Source: Mesostigma viride (taxonomy: Eukaryota > Streptophyta > Mesostigmatophyceae > Mesostigmatales > Mesostigmataceae). Taken from it: a stretch of DNA of 64,000 nucleotides. The notes under the pieces were generated by a model that did not search any database, was not told the origin of the DNA, and was given only the letters and a program-made list of their open reading frames with translations. Location: positions 564,107-628,106 of the forward strand of contig RPFO01000038.1 of NCBI GenBank assembly GCA_009746045.1. The letters run 5' to 3'. The translations under genes were made by a program, and so were the position numbers. Below, piece by piece: positions 24,001 through 34,116 of the stretch. The first letter of the stretch is position 1. Each line of letters starts with the position of its first letter.

Positions 24001-25384
24001 CCGACTAGTCCTGCAGGCGCTGGAGATGGCAGAGCAGCACTCTGAGCACCCGCTGGCCAAGGCGGTCGTGGCCTACCTAGCGCAAGCAAAGCTCGGGCGC
24101 ACCCGCGGTCTGACCATGGTCTCGTTTGAGTCGGTCGCTGGGTTTGGCATCTCTGCCGTGTTTGTTGAGTCCCTGTTGGGCGCGGACTCGGATGCCGCGC
24201 AACTTGGGGCCAATGCCGCAGATGCGAGTCCCCAGGCTTTTTCTTTGCCTGTTGACGGGACCACAGATGGTCAGCAGGGCCAGCCGTCCTTGCATAATGC
24301 TGGGTCTACGGACATGGGGGGTAGCAAGTCACACACACTGCTCGTGGGCAATGCACGTTGGATGGAGCGGCACTCCATCGCATTCCCTGGTGTTGATCAG
24401 GCGGTCAGCAGCGGCAATGGACACCCGGCTTCGGGAAGAGCGGGGGATGGCGTGTCCCCGGGCCCGGCTGCGAGCGGAGGGAACCGAATGTTTCCATTCC
24501 GGTCCATGAATGGGGGACGTGAGTCCCCCAGGACGAATCCGTCCCCCGGCCACCCGTCGTGCTGCACCGACGTAAGAAAGCAGCAATTGGTGGGGCTCGA
24601 GACAGAACCCCTGGTTGTGGGCGTTGGGGGCGGGGACAACTCCCCCGTGGCCGCTCGGGGCACTGGCCTGGCAAAGTCTCCACCAGCGGTTCATGGCCTC
24701 AAGTCTGCAGACTCGCAATCCACACATGCCACGCCGGCTCGTGAGGCCATCCGGCACAGCAAGGAGGGCCGGGCGACCACGGACGTCTTGGTCGCGTGGA
24801 ACGGCTCCCCTGCGCTCCAAATACTGGTAACCGACACGCTCAAGCCAGACGCCGTCGCCACCGTCAAGCGGCTCAAGGCACTCGGCATCGAGCCCATCCT
24901 CGTGACGGGCGATTCGGCCGTCGCGGCACGCCGCGTGGCACATCAGACGGGCATCCGCCAGATGTTCGCGCAGCAGTCGCCGATGGACAAGGCAGCATTG
25001 GTGCGCAAGTATCAGTCTCGAGGGGAGACAGTGGCCATGCTGGGTGATGGCGTGAACGACTCGCCCGCGCTGGCAGCAGCAGATCTCGGGGTCTCGGTCT
25101 ACAACGGGACGGATATTGCATTGGAGGCAGCCGGCGTGGTGCTGATGCGGGATCGGCTCGGGGACGTGGTGACGGCGATACGGCTGGCACGGGCGATTGT
25201 CCAGCGCATCCGCGTCAATTTCGCGTTTGCGCTCGTGTATAATGTGGTCATGATTCCCGTAGCGGCGGGAGTGGGCGTGCCGGTGGGGGTCGTCCTGCAC
25301 CCGGCGCTGGCAGGGATCGCGATGGCACTCTCCTCCGTCTCTGTCGTCATCTCATCGCTCATGCTCAAGCAGTTCAAGCCATAG
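21050..25384 (+). CDS. Copper-transporting P1B-type ATPase, intronless, with Cys-rich N-terminus and DKTNT loop
   Basis: Membrane pump that uses ATP to move Cu(I) out of the cytosol or into the secretory pathway (RAN1/HMA5/ATP7/Ccc2 group). 1444 aa in one uninterrupted frame. Order: three CxC pairs at C21/C23, C29/C31 and C35/C37 (metallothionein-like); heavy-metal domains with CVSC at 79-82 and CASC at 159-162; a third domain around 275-340 without Cys; eight predicted membrane spans; TGES at 723-726; copper-site CPC at 846-848; phosphorylation loop D890-K-T-N-T; HP at 1000-1001; TGD; GDGVND around 1333; YN in TM7 and MALSSVSVV in TM8. Two low-complexity insertions swell it: about 180 aa before TGES and about 130 aa in the nucleotide-binding domain. 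The invariant Gly of DKTGT is Asn (codon AAC), which may impair phosphorylation or reflect error. All introns are missing, unlike its neighbours. The start at 21050 puts the CxC region in frame. Confidence 0.95.
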   Translation: MANSGILYDELPVSSMKIQTCSCKQTGVCTCGPVCRCPVSHDTSGSAHGSSRAPSEVSISIKPPTIHKETTLHVGGMTCVSCVNSIQRVFARQPGIVSVTVSLLAEEATVLHERWLAPETVATIISDAGFDATVSKTQLTTPRGGDMRSITLQVTGMTCASCSGAVERALSAIEGVSSVQVSLLAGTARVLADGTRVSTATLLEAVDAMGYAAALVMDRPHAPTAASQGSRFHDKAIDANVIGSNTATIRGGSAAAIGAAASNNSASDAVRMRTQIVRIVRGWNPRTAQALSSLPGCMSARFDPTTSMLDVSWDPGLTKLRDIIAVLQRLGVAADARDPAILRKLSALGKHDEVAAWRRLALFSIVFAVPFFIWSMLLMGVPAVMSLRMRHVIGSLDLGTLIDACLAAPVQVVGGARFYRHAYAALRHRQLTMDVLVATGTSVAFLYSLATMVVAAVSRVPPVNFFDTSVSLITFLSIGRFLENKAKGSASAALSKLLALSPPKALLVLDSPSEADNPQLPMKDSQPPLVLERLPPGPLAPRDLPAVGTQQLPRSEARDGKGAHFLLAHSPGDDDPASSLMTPLLDHADSSVRSATGEDEEEDAEGAGDGPLLEPLVGEEASSPMIRAAEEGYAPAVGTVAEPQEHPAGAGVKSTSPSMQLTLSSAQPTSSAGPVGAATAAVREIESELLEVGDVIRVPPGALVAADGTVLWGTASVDESMVTGESLPVTKTLGDKVTGGTLNTSGVLHVRVDALGADTMLSRVAAAVEDAQTAKAGLQRLADRLSAVFIPTILLLGLATVVGWLGILEMVLGGVVPRALRDIVGEGPAPLALALRFGISVVIVACPCALGLATPTALMVGTGVGARCGVLLKGGASLEAARRVSVILLDKTNTLTTGRMTVDTVLPLGAFRATSSQGDPYWEGYRVQGGDDVLGPSCNGADASSDGSGDKLAEGAVGKRLQLPEAAWYTGKDARDAQDAQNRLRLVLQALEMAEQHSEHPLAKAVVAYLAQAKLGRTRGLTMVSFESVAGFGISAVFVESLLGADSDAAQLGANAADASPQAFSLPVDGTTDGQQGQPSLHNAGSTDMGGSKSHTLLVGNARWMERHSIAFPGVDQAVSSGNGHPASGRAGDGVSPGPAASGGNRMFPFRSMNGGRESPRTNPSPGHPSCCTDVRKQQLVGLETEPLVVGVGGGDNSPVAARGTGLAKSPPAVHGLKSADSQSTHATPAREAIRHSKEGRATTDVLVAWNGSPALQILVTDTLKPDAVATVKRLKALGIEPILVTGDSAVAARRVAHQTGIRQMFAQQSPMDKAALVRKYQSRGETVAMLGDGVNDSPALAAADLGVSVYNGTDIALEAAGVVLMRDRLGDVVTAIRLARAIVQRIRVNFAFALVYNVVMIPVAAGVGVPVGVVLHPALAGIAMALSSVSVVISSLMLKQFKP

Positions 25385-25784
25385 CCTGAGAACCAGGTAC
25401 AGTTCATGCATTTTGTTGCAGATTTTTCTGCGTCTCCTGGATCGATCTAACTTTAGTCTGGCCGATGTAAATAGTAAACTACACTTTTCTAGAACTCCAG
25501 ATCTTAAAATGGAGCTAGTATAACGTAAACAACAACTGATATATGCTGTGTAGCCGCGTATATAGCGTACTGTTGGGCTAGCTGTTTTTCCCGATCATGT
25601 GCACCTTACTTTCATGTGTGTCTCCGTTCGGTCATCATTTTTTTCATTAAACTAATGAACATGTGTGTGCCTCTCATTTTGGAGAACGTGTGTATACATG
25701 TGGTTTACAAATAGTGTCAGCATGTGCCTGCGATCCATGCATGCCAGGCATTAATTAATTAATTAACTGATTAATTAATTAAAC
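25385..25784. other. 3' flank of the ATPase with TTAA-rich tract
   Basis: No gene. 25748-25786 is a run of (TTAA)n/(ATTA)n that forms the tail of the minus-strand repeat B copy that follows. Confidence 0.5.
25466..25470 (+). promoter_or_regulatory. Possible TGTAA polyadenylation signal of the ATPase gene
   Basis: TGTAA lies about 82 nt after the stop. TGTAA is the usual poly(A) signal in chlorophyte nuclear genes; here it is a short motif match only. Confidence 0.4.
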
Positions 25785-25985
25785 ACGTGCTCCCGTTGGG
25801 GAGTCACGGAGCACCGAAGTGCTTTTAATCCCTGAGTGTTCACAGCGGGCATGACCGGCAGAGACCCCCTTTCTCCTTCATGCCAGAGGCATGCCACAGC
25901 TGCAATCGGACACGGTAAACGATCCGGCAAGGTCTGTGGGTGCAATAAGACCCATGTGAGCATGTCATATCAAGGAGCGTGGGCA
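25785..25985 (-). mobile_element. Short dispersed element, family B
   Basis: Minus-strand copy of about 200 bp. Its 3' end reads GGGATTAAAAGCACTTCGG then the hairpin GTGCTCCGTGACTCCCCAAC and GGGAGCAC, then a TTAA-rich tail. Other copies: 32100-32275, 59523-59770 and 59805-60039. The last 30 bp match the 3' end of LINE family A, so it may use the same machinery. No Pol III boxes recognised. Confidence 0.75.
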
Positions 25986-26278
25986 AGTTATCTGCGCATA
26001 GCGAGGACGTAGCTGATGGCTGTACAAGGACTAAGCGAAGGCTATGGCTGGTTGTGTACCCTGTGTTAGCGGTGCAAGTGACTAGGTATGGTGGCACAGC
26101 TAGGCAAACATTCTAGGCATGGCTGCCATGCATGGCGGCAGTGACTACCAATGGATACAAGCTAGGCTATTCTAGACCGCGCAGGGGGCGTCCACATCTT
26201 GTGGTTGCCATCAGGTCCCCGCCCCTCCAGTACACCTTATAATTGGGCTTCTGGGGGCCCTGCTTGTGGCGGAGGTAT

Positions 26279-27483
26279 CAAAGAGACAACCAGCGCAGGC
26301 CAGAAATCGGGAGAATCCGGACCATGGTAGCTCGAGCCTGCCGTTATCTTTTCCGCGTTTTCGAGTCGTTCAGGATGATGAAGATGAATGGTGATGGAAA
26401 TGTGTATCCTTGTGCATTGAAATTATGGCTGGCTTACGTGTGGAGCGACTAGATGACCTAGACGGTGGGGCCGGAAACAGCATGCTTGATCAGGGCGTGT
26501 GTTTCTAGCCTAACTGGCCGGGAGTGTCTAGTGGTGAGCACCATTGCTGCGATCGCTCTCCCGCCATTTACGAGGAAATACCCGCAAATGGAAAACCACT
26601 GAAAAGGTCTAGCTAGTCAGTCATCACGTTAGCCATGCCATGATTCCAAACGTCCAAGAACTGCACACGGTGCAAAGGCAAAAAGCCGGAGGACAGCACT
26701 TTCAAATGTGCGGCGGGAACCAAAAGCCCGCGGATGCCAGAAAACATCGTGTTGCGGCAGCGACGCGACGATGTGGACAACGAATCCAGTGCCAAGCTCG
26801 GAACGGCCGCAAAGGAGATCTGGCATCACAGGGTTCAGATGTGCGGAGATACTATGCGATCCAGCCGGTCCACGACCTGTTGGTAGAGCTTGTGCCAAGG
26901 GGCAGCACCGAACAGATGTGGGTGACGTTGCAAAAAACATCGGACTTGACGGAGCATAATGGCTCGGTCATAGTCTTTGACCAATAAACGCTGCAAGAGT
27001 TCAACAAGAGTCGTGATGAAATCAACACGATAAGAACAAAGACGGGAAAAACGATGTAACTGAGAAAGAACAACACCATATTTTGCTGTGTGGGAAAGGA
27101 GACTGTGAATATCGGGGTAACGAATAAAAGGAATTTGCTGGTATTTAGGATCCTTGCGCTTATCAGAGGTATATTCCGGCCACAGGTCGCGTCGCTGCTG
27201 CTGCTGAGCGGGGGTCAGGTCGTCGTCCAGCGTCCAGGTGATCGAGGTCATGCAACCTCTTGCGACGAGAAAGGAACCGCTGCTTGTACTCACGGGAGGG
27301 GAAGGTGAGCAGGACAGTCTGGTGGGGGAGCCATGACGTACTGATGAAGAGCTCGCTCCTCCCACCAAGATTTGCTGCCTCGATCCAGCCTCGCATAACT
27401 GAACCATCTGGCCACAGCCCGAAAGATATCGGGTTCGCTGTCAGGCTCCTGGCAGTTATGCTGCAAACGGCCTGGCACTGACC
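26279..27483 (-). mobile_element. Retroelement family D, longest copy (ORF1-like plus RT-end-like coding relic)
   Basis: Minus orientation; 3' end at 26279 reads TGGTTGTCTCTTTG. Coding relics upstream: a frame at 26835-27407 with WTLDDDLTPAQQQQRRDLW and IPFIRYPDI, then [35 protein letters not shown], and stop; in another frame (27163-27504) LPHQTVLLTFPSREYKQRFL. The VLLTF...LTPAQ...RR part resembles the RNA-binding ORF1 of LINEs; the SQLHRF...VDFI part resembles the end of some eukaryotic reverse transcriptases. No catalytic YxDD is present. At least one frameshift separates the two frames. Family D supplies about a dozen truncated copies in this window. Confidence 0.75.
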
Positions 27484-27485
27484 TG

Positions 27486-27880
27486 AATGAATGGTGCTAG
27501 CCATTAATTAATTAATTCATTAATTAGGAACACAACTCCGTTAATTGGGAGTATATGTAGCACATAGCCCAGAGAAAGGGCATATGGCCTATAATACATT
27601 CTAAGCTACTTGGAACCTGCAAGGGTGGGAATGTAAACGACACTTGCTCTAGGTGCACCAAGGGCACCTGCACCCCCCAGAGTCTCAATCAAGCAACACC
27701 CAACTAAGGGGAGCCTGTCATGGGGGGGGGAGATGATCATGGCTATACAAGAGCTAGAGCGTGGCATCTCAGCAGAGAGCAGCTCTCTGCATGGGCACAG
27801 CATAACTAAATAAAGCTATATGCATCATCTGGAGTCCTTTACATCCCCACCCTTGCAGGAAGTAGCTTAGGATGTATTTA
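27486..27880 (-). mobile_element. Family C retroelement end with a 40-bp inverted repeat
   Basis: The minus strand at 27525-27575 shows the family C 3' signature (ATGTGCTACATATACTCC, loop, GGAGTTGTGT, then TTAAT-type tail). Further in, arms at 27595-27635 and 27840-27876 are inverted copies (TACATTCTAAGCTACTT versus its complement, including TGCAAGGGTGGG) around a 200-bp loop that has no gene. It may be a foldback element or two opposed copies. Confidence 0.65.
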
Positions 27881-27894
27881 TTAATTAATTAATT

Positions 27895-30800
27895 AGACTC
27901 GTGCTCCCGTTGGGGAGTCACGGAGCATTAACCCCGATGGATGGATGGATGGGTGCAAACATTCCTACCGGTCTAATCTATCTACATTGGCTACATACTA
28001 CATCTATCTAACAGCATTCTAGCTACAACATCTATCTAGGCAGCCGCACGTTGCCCTAGGGGGAGCTATCTGGTGTGCCTCCCGCGGGATTGCACACGCG
28101 GGCCGCTTCCCCACTGGGGGGGGCTCGTTGTCCTCTATGACCTGGGCCCACTTGGCCTTGTCCATCATCTTCTTCCAAATCACGGAGAGGCCTAGGCCCC
28201 CCATGTCCTCTACTAGCTGTTCTTTGAAGGTGCGGGCCTTGCGGCGTCTAACGTGCTGGGCCCAGCCCACGTCAGGAGGTGCCGGCCAGGCTGGGCTGGT
28301 CGCAGTTCTGCGGGGGGGCCACGTGAGGTGTCTACCTGGTTGGTGCGAGCTAGGTGCCCTACTAGCTGCAGGCGGCGTTGCTTAATGGTGCTGGTGATAT
28401 AGGGCATGCCCTGGTACAGGTCCTCATTGCGGACATGAGCAGCATATCCTACTCTGAAAATGGAACGCAGCATGCTGGTGACCGCGCCGTCCAGCTTGCG
28501 GGCCGGCAGGTCGGCGGTGAGGGTCCACGTCTCGGCGCCATACGTGAGAACAGGAAGGACGAGGACCTTGAACAGGTCCTGTTTCTCGATCTTGCCCAGG
28601 GGCTTGCGCCACAGGGCCCGGTACTGGCGTAAAGCGTGCCAGGCGAGGGAGATGCGATGGTCCACATCAACCTCGCAGCTAGGGAGCAGGCTGCCCAGCA
28701 GCTTAACGCGGTCCCGATACAGCACTAGTGAGGACTCGAGAGCCGTCTAGGAGATAGAGGGGCGGCGCTGAGTTGGTGAGCCCAACCGCCAGGGCCTCTG
28801 TCTTCTTGCTGACCTCAAGCCCCACTGCACGGGCCTCGAGAGCCAGGCAGTCAAGCCATGTCTGCACGTGCTCAGTGTCTTCGAAGAGGGTGGTGTCGTC
28901 TGCGTAAATGATGTCTGCTAGCCGAATCTCCGTGTCCGCACCGCCATGCCAGAATTTGTTAGCAACCTGCACTCCTGGTTCCCTGCCCACGATGCGGGCA
29001 AATCGCTTGCGCGCCTGAATCATTACGTATTCGACAACAATTGTTAATTCACTCACGGTCCTAAATTTAGGACTTTGTCCTAAATTGTCCTAGAGGTCAC
29101 TATAACCGAGGTACCGGGTAGGGGGGGTCACTATATGGTCCGTACCCCATGTCCACCGTACCCGGTATGATGTACCCGACCCGTGGTACCGGCACATGGT
29201 ACCCGGATTCCGTACCCGGGTACCGGGTATAATGGCGGGAAAGTAGGTACCTCGACCAAAAATATAACCGATTTTGGAGCGAAAAAGTGGGTGCGGGAAT
29301 GAAGTGAGGTGGATATCGCGACCTGACAATCGTGGCCGGCGTTTTCACGTGCGTTTATCATTTCGGGCGCCCAGTAGCAAAAACGAAAGGTTGTTAGTTA
29401 TGCTTAAAGGCTGTGAATATTTTCTGCCAAGTTTTTATGTGTAGCGCTGTATCACAGCGGCACAACACAAATGGGTCGCAGATCGCCTGCTCGCGGAGGG
29501 TCGATTTTGGCACAAACATGTTAGTGTATTAGCAATGGTGGTGCGAATCAAGCCAGGAAATTTTTGTGGACGATTTTTATTTTAGTCTGGAGTTTAGAAA
29601 CGGAGTATTTGACATGGGAGCGCCTGGGCCGTGATATTCTTGCCCGATTTCCATTGTCGACCATGTTTTAGGGACGTTCAGGCTGGGCAGCGAGCGCACC
29701 TTATAGGTCTTCACTTTCGGTATTTCTTGGACCTAGAACGCAGCACAAGCTTGGTTTATATCATTGTCGAACCGGTTGGCCAGCTTTGGTGCGCTCAGCT
29801 CTCGGAAAGCTGACCTCGCTGCGGATTTCAGCGACTTTTTTGCAACCATCTGGAATGAGGCGACGTAAGTAGCAGGTAAGTGCCGGGTTGTCCTAGATCA
29901 TGAGTGTAACTGGCAACGCTGTCGTGGTGTTTTGAGTCAGCCAGCTATGCCTAAAAAGAGGGGACGCTCTCTGTGCACATAACTGTCACACATAGTTGGT
30001 TTACGTCATACAATTTTTTACGTCGCTATCTTCGTCGTCCGCTGCAGCTAAAACACACATGCGTAAGAGCAGTTTTACTCATGTGTTAGTTATAAACCAT
30101 CGTCCTATGGCCTGCAGTCGTTCAGGGTGTTCTCAGACAGTATATACAGTATGGTTTACGTGTTACATGCACGCTGAATTCGCTCACAAAGCGTTGCATG
30201 TTAGCACAACGTTGTTTTGTAACTTGATTTGGCTGCATTCATGTGTTAGTTGCAATGCAAATGCAATGTTTTTTCATCGCTGGGTGGTGGCCAGCATGTC
30301 CGTGATGTCAAAGAAGGTTTGGCATATGCTTAGAGAAAGTTTACTGCATGGGGTGGGCCATGTTCAAGCCGGGCAACCTCAGCAACCATGCAACCCTATA
30401 TTGCATTACCTGCACCATCTGTGACACCGTTAATCACGCGTATATATAGAGGCAGCCACAGCAGGGTATGGCCTTGTTATACGCTGCCCCGCCATCCCAA
30501 GGCCTCGTAGGGTCCCCTAGCGCTTGTAAGATGCTCAAGGGACCGTGTGGATAGCATGGTCATGCGTTGACAATAATTGGTCCTAATGGTCCTAAAACCC
30601 ACATTTTGGCCAAATTCGCGCTTTGAGGTCTTGCAGGTGGCAGGGCCCATTCATGCACTAAATGTAATTATTTGACCCCAGGTTTTTGATGCCAACTAAA
30701 AAAGTGTGTTATCTGTCATGGGAACGAATGCCAGGGTCAAATTTTAATGTTTGCATGTATATATTTTAATTCAAAGTGGTCCTAAATTTAGGACTTTTTC

Positions 30801-31676
30801 TGGGAAGATTAACACAATAATGAACAAGTAGGGCGACAGCACGCAGCCCTGCCACACACCCTTCTTTAAAGGGCATGGGGGCGTGGTCCCGTAAGAAGTG
30901 CGCAACGAAGTGGTGGACCCTTCATACAGGTTGCGGATGACAGCAATCAGGGGGCGGGGGATCCGGAACAACTCGAGGATGTACCCCAAAGCGCAGGCCA
31001 GAAAACCGAATCGAAGGCTTTTTTGATGAAGTCCACCAGCACAAGGTGCAAAGGGGACTCACCAGGCTGAAGGCGTTGCAGTTCCTCCACCAGTCGGCGA
31101 GTAGCGAAGAGCGCCTGTACTGTGTTGCGACCTGAACGGAAGCCGTGCTGAGTCTCGCTGAGGTGACCGTCCAGGGCCGTGCGCAGGCGGTTCAGGATAA
31201 GCCGCATAAGAAGCTTGAGGGGGGCACTTTGAATGCACACCCCTCTGTAGTTGCCGGGGTCGGCAGGCGACCCCTTGTTCTTGTACAGCATCGTGCGAAA
31301 ACTGTGTTGCCAGGCCGCTGGAGGTGGTTGCGACGACAGCAGAAGGCGGTTGCAGATGTCCCGGAAGAGCAGCATAACACCTCATGTCCTCGAATTCGGC
31401 TGCAAGTTTTACAACTGCGGCCGGAATCTCGTTAGAGCCGGTGGCTGCGTCATAACGCAGGCGCTGGACCGCCTCCGTGACCTCGCGAGAGGTGAAAGGA
31501 GGCATGTCAGCCGGGTCGCCAAGTGGGCCGACCAGCGGGGGGACTAGGTAGTCCGCCGCTGACCTAGGCGGGGCAGGGGGCCCAGCGGGGCCGGCCAGGG
31601 CGGCCGGGCGGGCGGCGGCGGCTGGGAGCAGGGGTGGGGGCGGCGCAGCTGTCCCCACGACCTCGGCCGTGGCCGT
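27895..31676 (-). mobile_element. LINE family A copy A2, split by a DNA element
   Basis: Minus-strand non-LTR retrotransposon. The 5' half (31658 to 30815) encodes a Pro/Ala-rich linker, TSREVTEAVQRLRYDAATGS, LYKNKGSPADPGNYRGV, TQHGFRSGRNTVQALF and GVWQGCVLSPYLFIIV. The 3' half (29041 to 28019) resumes with VEYVMIQARKRFARIVGREPG, YADDTTLFEDTEHVQTWLDCL and LTYGAETWTL. The two halves join exactly when 29042-30814 is removed. Frameshifts remain, so it is dead. Its 3' end is the CTCCGTGACTCCCCAACGGG hairpin followed by (TTAA)n at 27870-27900. The upstream endonuclease domain is missing at 31676. Confidence 0.9.
29042..30814. mobile_element. 1773-bp terminal-inverted-repeat element inserted in LINE A2
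   Basis: Ends TGTTAAT and ATTAACA are inverted repeats; CAAT (or ACAAT) is repeated on both sides at 29038-29041 and 30815-30818, matching the single CAAT of the uninterrupted LINE at 16.76 kb. Just inside each end is the palindrome GTCCTAAATTTAGGAC. The left interior (29100-29240) repeats GTACCCGG/GGTACC blocks. No transposase is recognisable; a 142-codon frame at 29996-30424 has no known motif. Probably a non-autonomous DNA transposon. Confidence 0.8.
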
Positions 31677-31679
31677 GGC

Positions 31680-31785
31680 CCGTTAGGATGTATGATAGGC
31701 CATACGCCCCCTCTCAAGGGCTATGTGCTACATATACTCCCAACGGAGTTATGTTACAATTCAATTCAATTCAATCATCTGGAGT
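31680..31785 (+). mobile_element. Family C LINE 3' end with (ATTCA)n tail
   Basis: Only the last about 105 bp: CATATACTCC, loop CAAC, GGAGTTATG (31731-31753) followed by about four ATTCA-type units. 5'-truncated. Confidence 0.75.
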
Positions 31786-31837
31786 GTGGCACAGCATAGG
31801 CACACATACATGTACATGGCTAAATAATGCTCGTGAA

Positions 31838-32085
31838 TCATGCGCTAGCCATCTCCACGCTTATAAGGCAGATTCGCATGCATCCGTGGACACGTGTGAT
31901 TCTTTCCACCGTAACTGCTGGCCCTAGCCTGTCAGTGTGGAAGCTGGCAGTTATGTTGCAAACCGGCCTGGCGCACTGACCCCGTGCTAGCCATCTCCAC
32001 GCTTATAAGGCAGATTCGCATGCATCCGTGGACACATGTGAAATCTTCTTGACACCGTAGCTGCTGGCCCTAGCCTGTCAGTGTA
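31838..32085 (+). repeat. Two direct repeats of about 100 bp
   Basis: GTGCTAGCCATCTCCACGC to about CTAGCCTGTCAGTGT occurs at about 31838-31937 and 31982-32083. Between them, 31946-31982 matches the upstream edge of the family D copy at 27450-27483. Confidence 0.75.
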
Positions 32086-32099
32086 TATGGCTCCTTCCT

Positions 32100-32275
32100 T
32101 CTTAGATTGCCGGATCGTTAGCATGTCCGTTTAGCTAGCGTGCCCGAATGCAGCTGTGGCATGCCTTAGGCATGAAGGAGGCTGGGGGTCTCTGCCCTTT
32201 CTCCTGTTGTGCACACACAGGGATTAAAAGCACTTTGGTGCTCCGTGACTCCCCAACGGGAGCACGTGTTTAATT
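32100..32275 (+). mobile_element. Family B short element
   Basis: Plus-strand copy: GGGATTAAAAGCACTTTGGT then GCTCCGTGACTCCCCAACGG hairpin, then TTAA-rich tail. Confidence 0.75.
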
Positions 32276-32506
32276 AACTAACTGATTAATGGCTCCTTCC
32301 TAGCTGCCGTTGTCTGACTAAGAAATTCACGCAGCTCCCCCACTGTACGTGTCAGGAAGCTGGTAGCCGCACCCAGGGGTAGAGGGGAATCGTCAGTGGG
32401 CCCAACACCGGAAATTTCACACCCTTTTACTCAAATCGTAGAGCTAGCCCCCGGCCAACCACCAACCATTACGGTGGCCTGTATTGGTTGGTGGCGGACA
32501 TAAAGA

Positions 32507-32533
32507 TTCTGGCCTGCGCTGGTTGTCTCCTTG
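32507..32533 (+). mobile_element. 27-bp family D insertion with 7-bp target duplication
   Basis: TTCTGGCCTGCGCTGGTTG plus TCTCCTTG, flanked by ATAAAGA at 32500-32506 and 32534-32540. Confidence 0.7.
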
Positions 32534-32540
32534 ATAAAGA

Positions 32541-32949
32541 GTTTTATTATTCTAGATAGGCCTAGGTAGCTCTCCACGCCCGGAGCGGCCGATAGCATCG
32601 TCTTACATTCAGCGCAGCCGCCTTAGTGGCAAGCCGACTAATTAATTTGCCGGCCAGCAAATGCTGGGATCGATCAAGATGCGAAGCTGAAAAGATGCCT
32701 CCCTTCCTTCCCTACACCACTCTAAGTACTGACAGCATCACAGGTGCGCCACGCCTGACGGCTGGCGCAGGTACAATTAAGGTCTAGTGAGGCACGTTAG
32801 AAGCTACCTAGGCCTGCACTTTGGAACCACGCCGGCCTAGCGTCAGCACAAGAAGGCCACCCGGTGTAGTGCCCTTGTGACAAGCTAGAGTTAGAGTATT
32901 ACGTCACACGCGTCAGTTATAAAATGAGCAAAGCTGATCAAGTAGGATT
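32541..32949. other. Non-coding stretch
   Basis: No gene or repeat recognised. Confidence 0.4.
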
Positions 32950-33016
32950 GTTTCCGGCCATCCATCCATTCATTGGGGTTACTACTCCGTGACTCCCCCA
33001 TGGGAGCACGTGTTTT
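32950..33016 (+). mobile_element. LINE family A 3'-end fragment
   Basis: CATCCATCCATTCATTGGGG then CTCCGTGACTCCCCCATGGG hairpin; only the terminal about 65 bp remain. Confidence 0.7.
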
Positions 33017-33406
33017 CTAAACTAGTTAGTTAAAATTAATTAATTAATGGCCATGCAAATCCATATCTACATGCACTTAATATCTACATGCAGATACTTT
33101 TAACCACTTCCCTAATGAGGTTCCCAACATTTGCGTCTCGCTACATTGAGTCTCAACAGACCTGTGCGCAATGCTGGCCTCAAACTGGTCAAGCAGTGAG
33201 CACATTACAACTGCTGGCGAATAATTCCTTTCCCCACCTAGTCATATCAATATGATGGGGTAACTTGGACATCGGCCAGACTCATCTCCCACCGTTGCCG
33301 TACGAGCGGCCCATGAGACTACCAGCCGACAGGTCGTTCAGCGCCATGACCTGCTGCCTGCAAGCCCGTGCCGCATACTTTTATTGAAACCACCACGGCA
33401 TGCACA

Positions 33407-33958
33407 CTACTTCTTTGCAAAGTAGTATACAACCAGGAAAAGCACCACCACCACGCCCACGATGGTGAGCACCCGCCGGCTGGACTTGGTGCTAAACACC
33501 TGTTGGGGGGGGGGGGGGGGGGGGGGGGGGGGCGGGGCGGGCGCGCGCATATATATTATTATTAATGGGGGGGTACGCTGGCAAACGAGGAATGACCAGC
33601 AGACAGCTAGGTACGTGCACGGGTAAATTGATGATGATGATGATCATGTGTGTGTTTGTGTTTGTGTTTGTGTGTGTTTGTGTTTGTGTGTGTGTGTATG
33701 TTTGCGTTTGTGTGTGTGTTTGTGTGTGTGTTTGTGTGTATGCTTGTGTTTGCGTTTCTTTTTTTTTTTTGTGTGTGTGTGTGAGTGTGTGTGTGTCTGT
33801 GCATGTGTATGTGCGTGTGTGTTTTTGTGTGTGTTGTGTGTGTGTTTGTGCGTGGGCGTGTGGGCGTGTGTGTGTGTGTGTTTGTGCGTGTGTGTTTGTG
33901 TGTTTGTGTGTGTGTGCGTGCGTGTTTGCGTGTGTGTGTGTGCTTGTGTGTGTATGTT

Positions 33959-34003
<45 letters not shown>

Positions 34004-34085
34004 ATGTGTGTGTGCATGTGTGTGTGTTGTGTGTTTATGTGTGTTTGTGTGTGTGTTTGTGTGTGTGTGCTTGTGTGTGTATGTT

Positions 34086-34116
<31 letters not shown>

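Noticed and set aside
21530-25407. Long antisense frames under the ATPase (up to 323 codons)
   Set aside because: Shadows of a GC-rich coding strand; no motifs.
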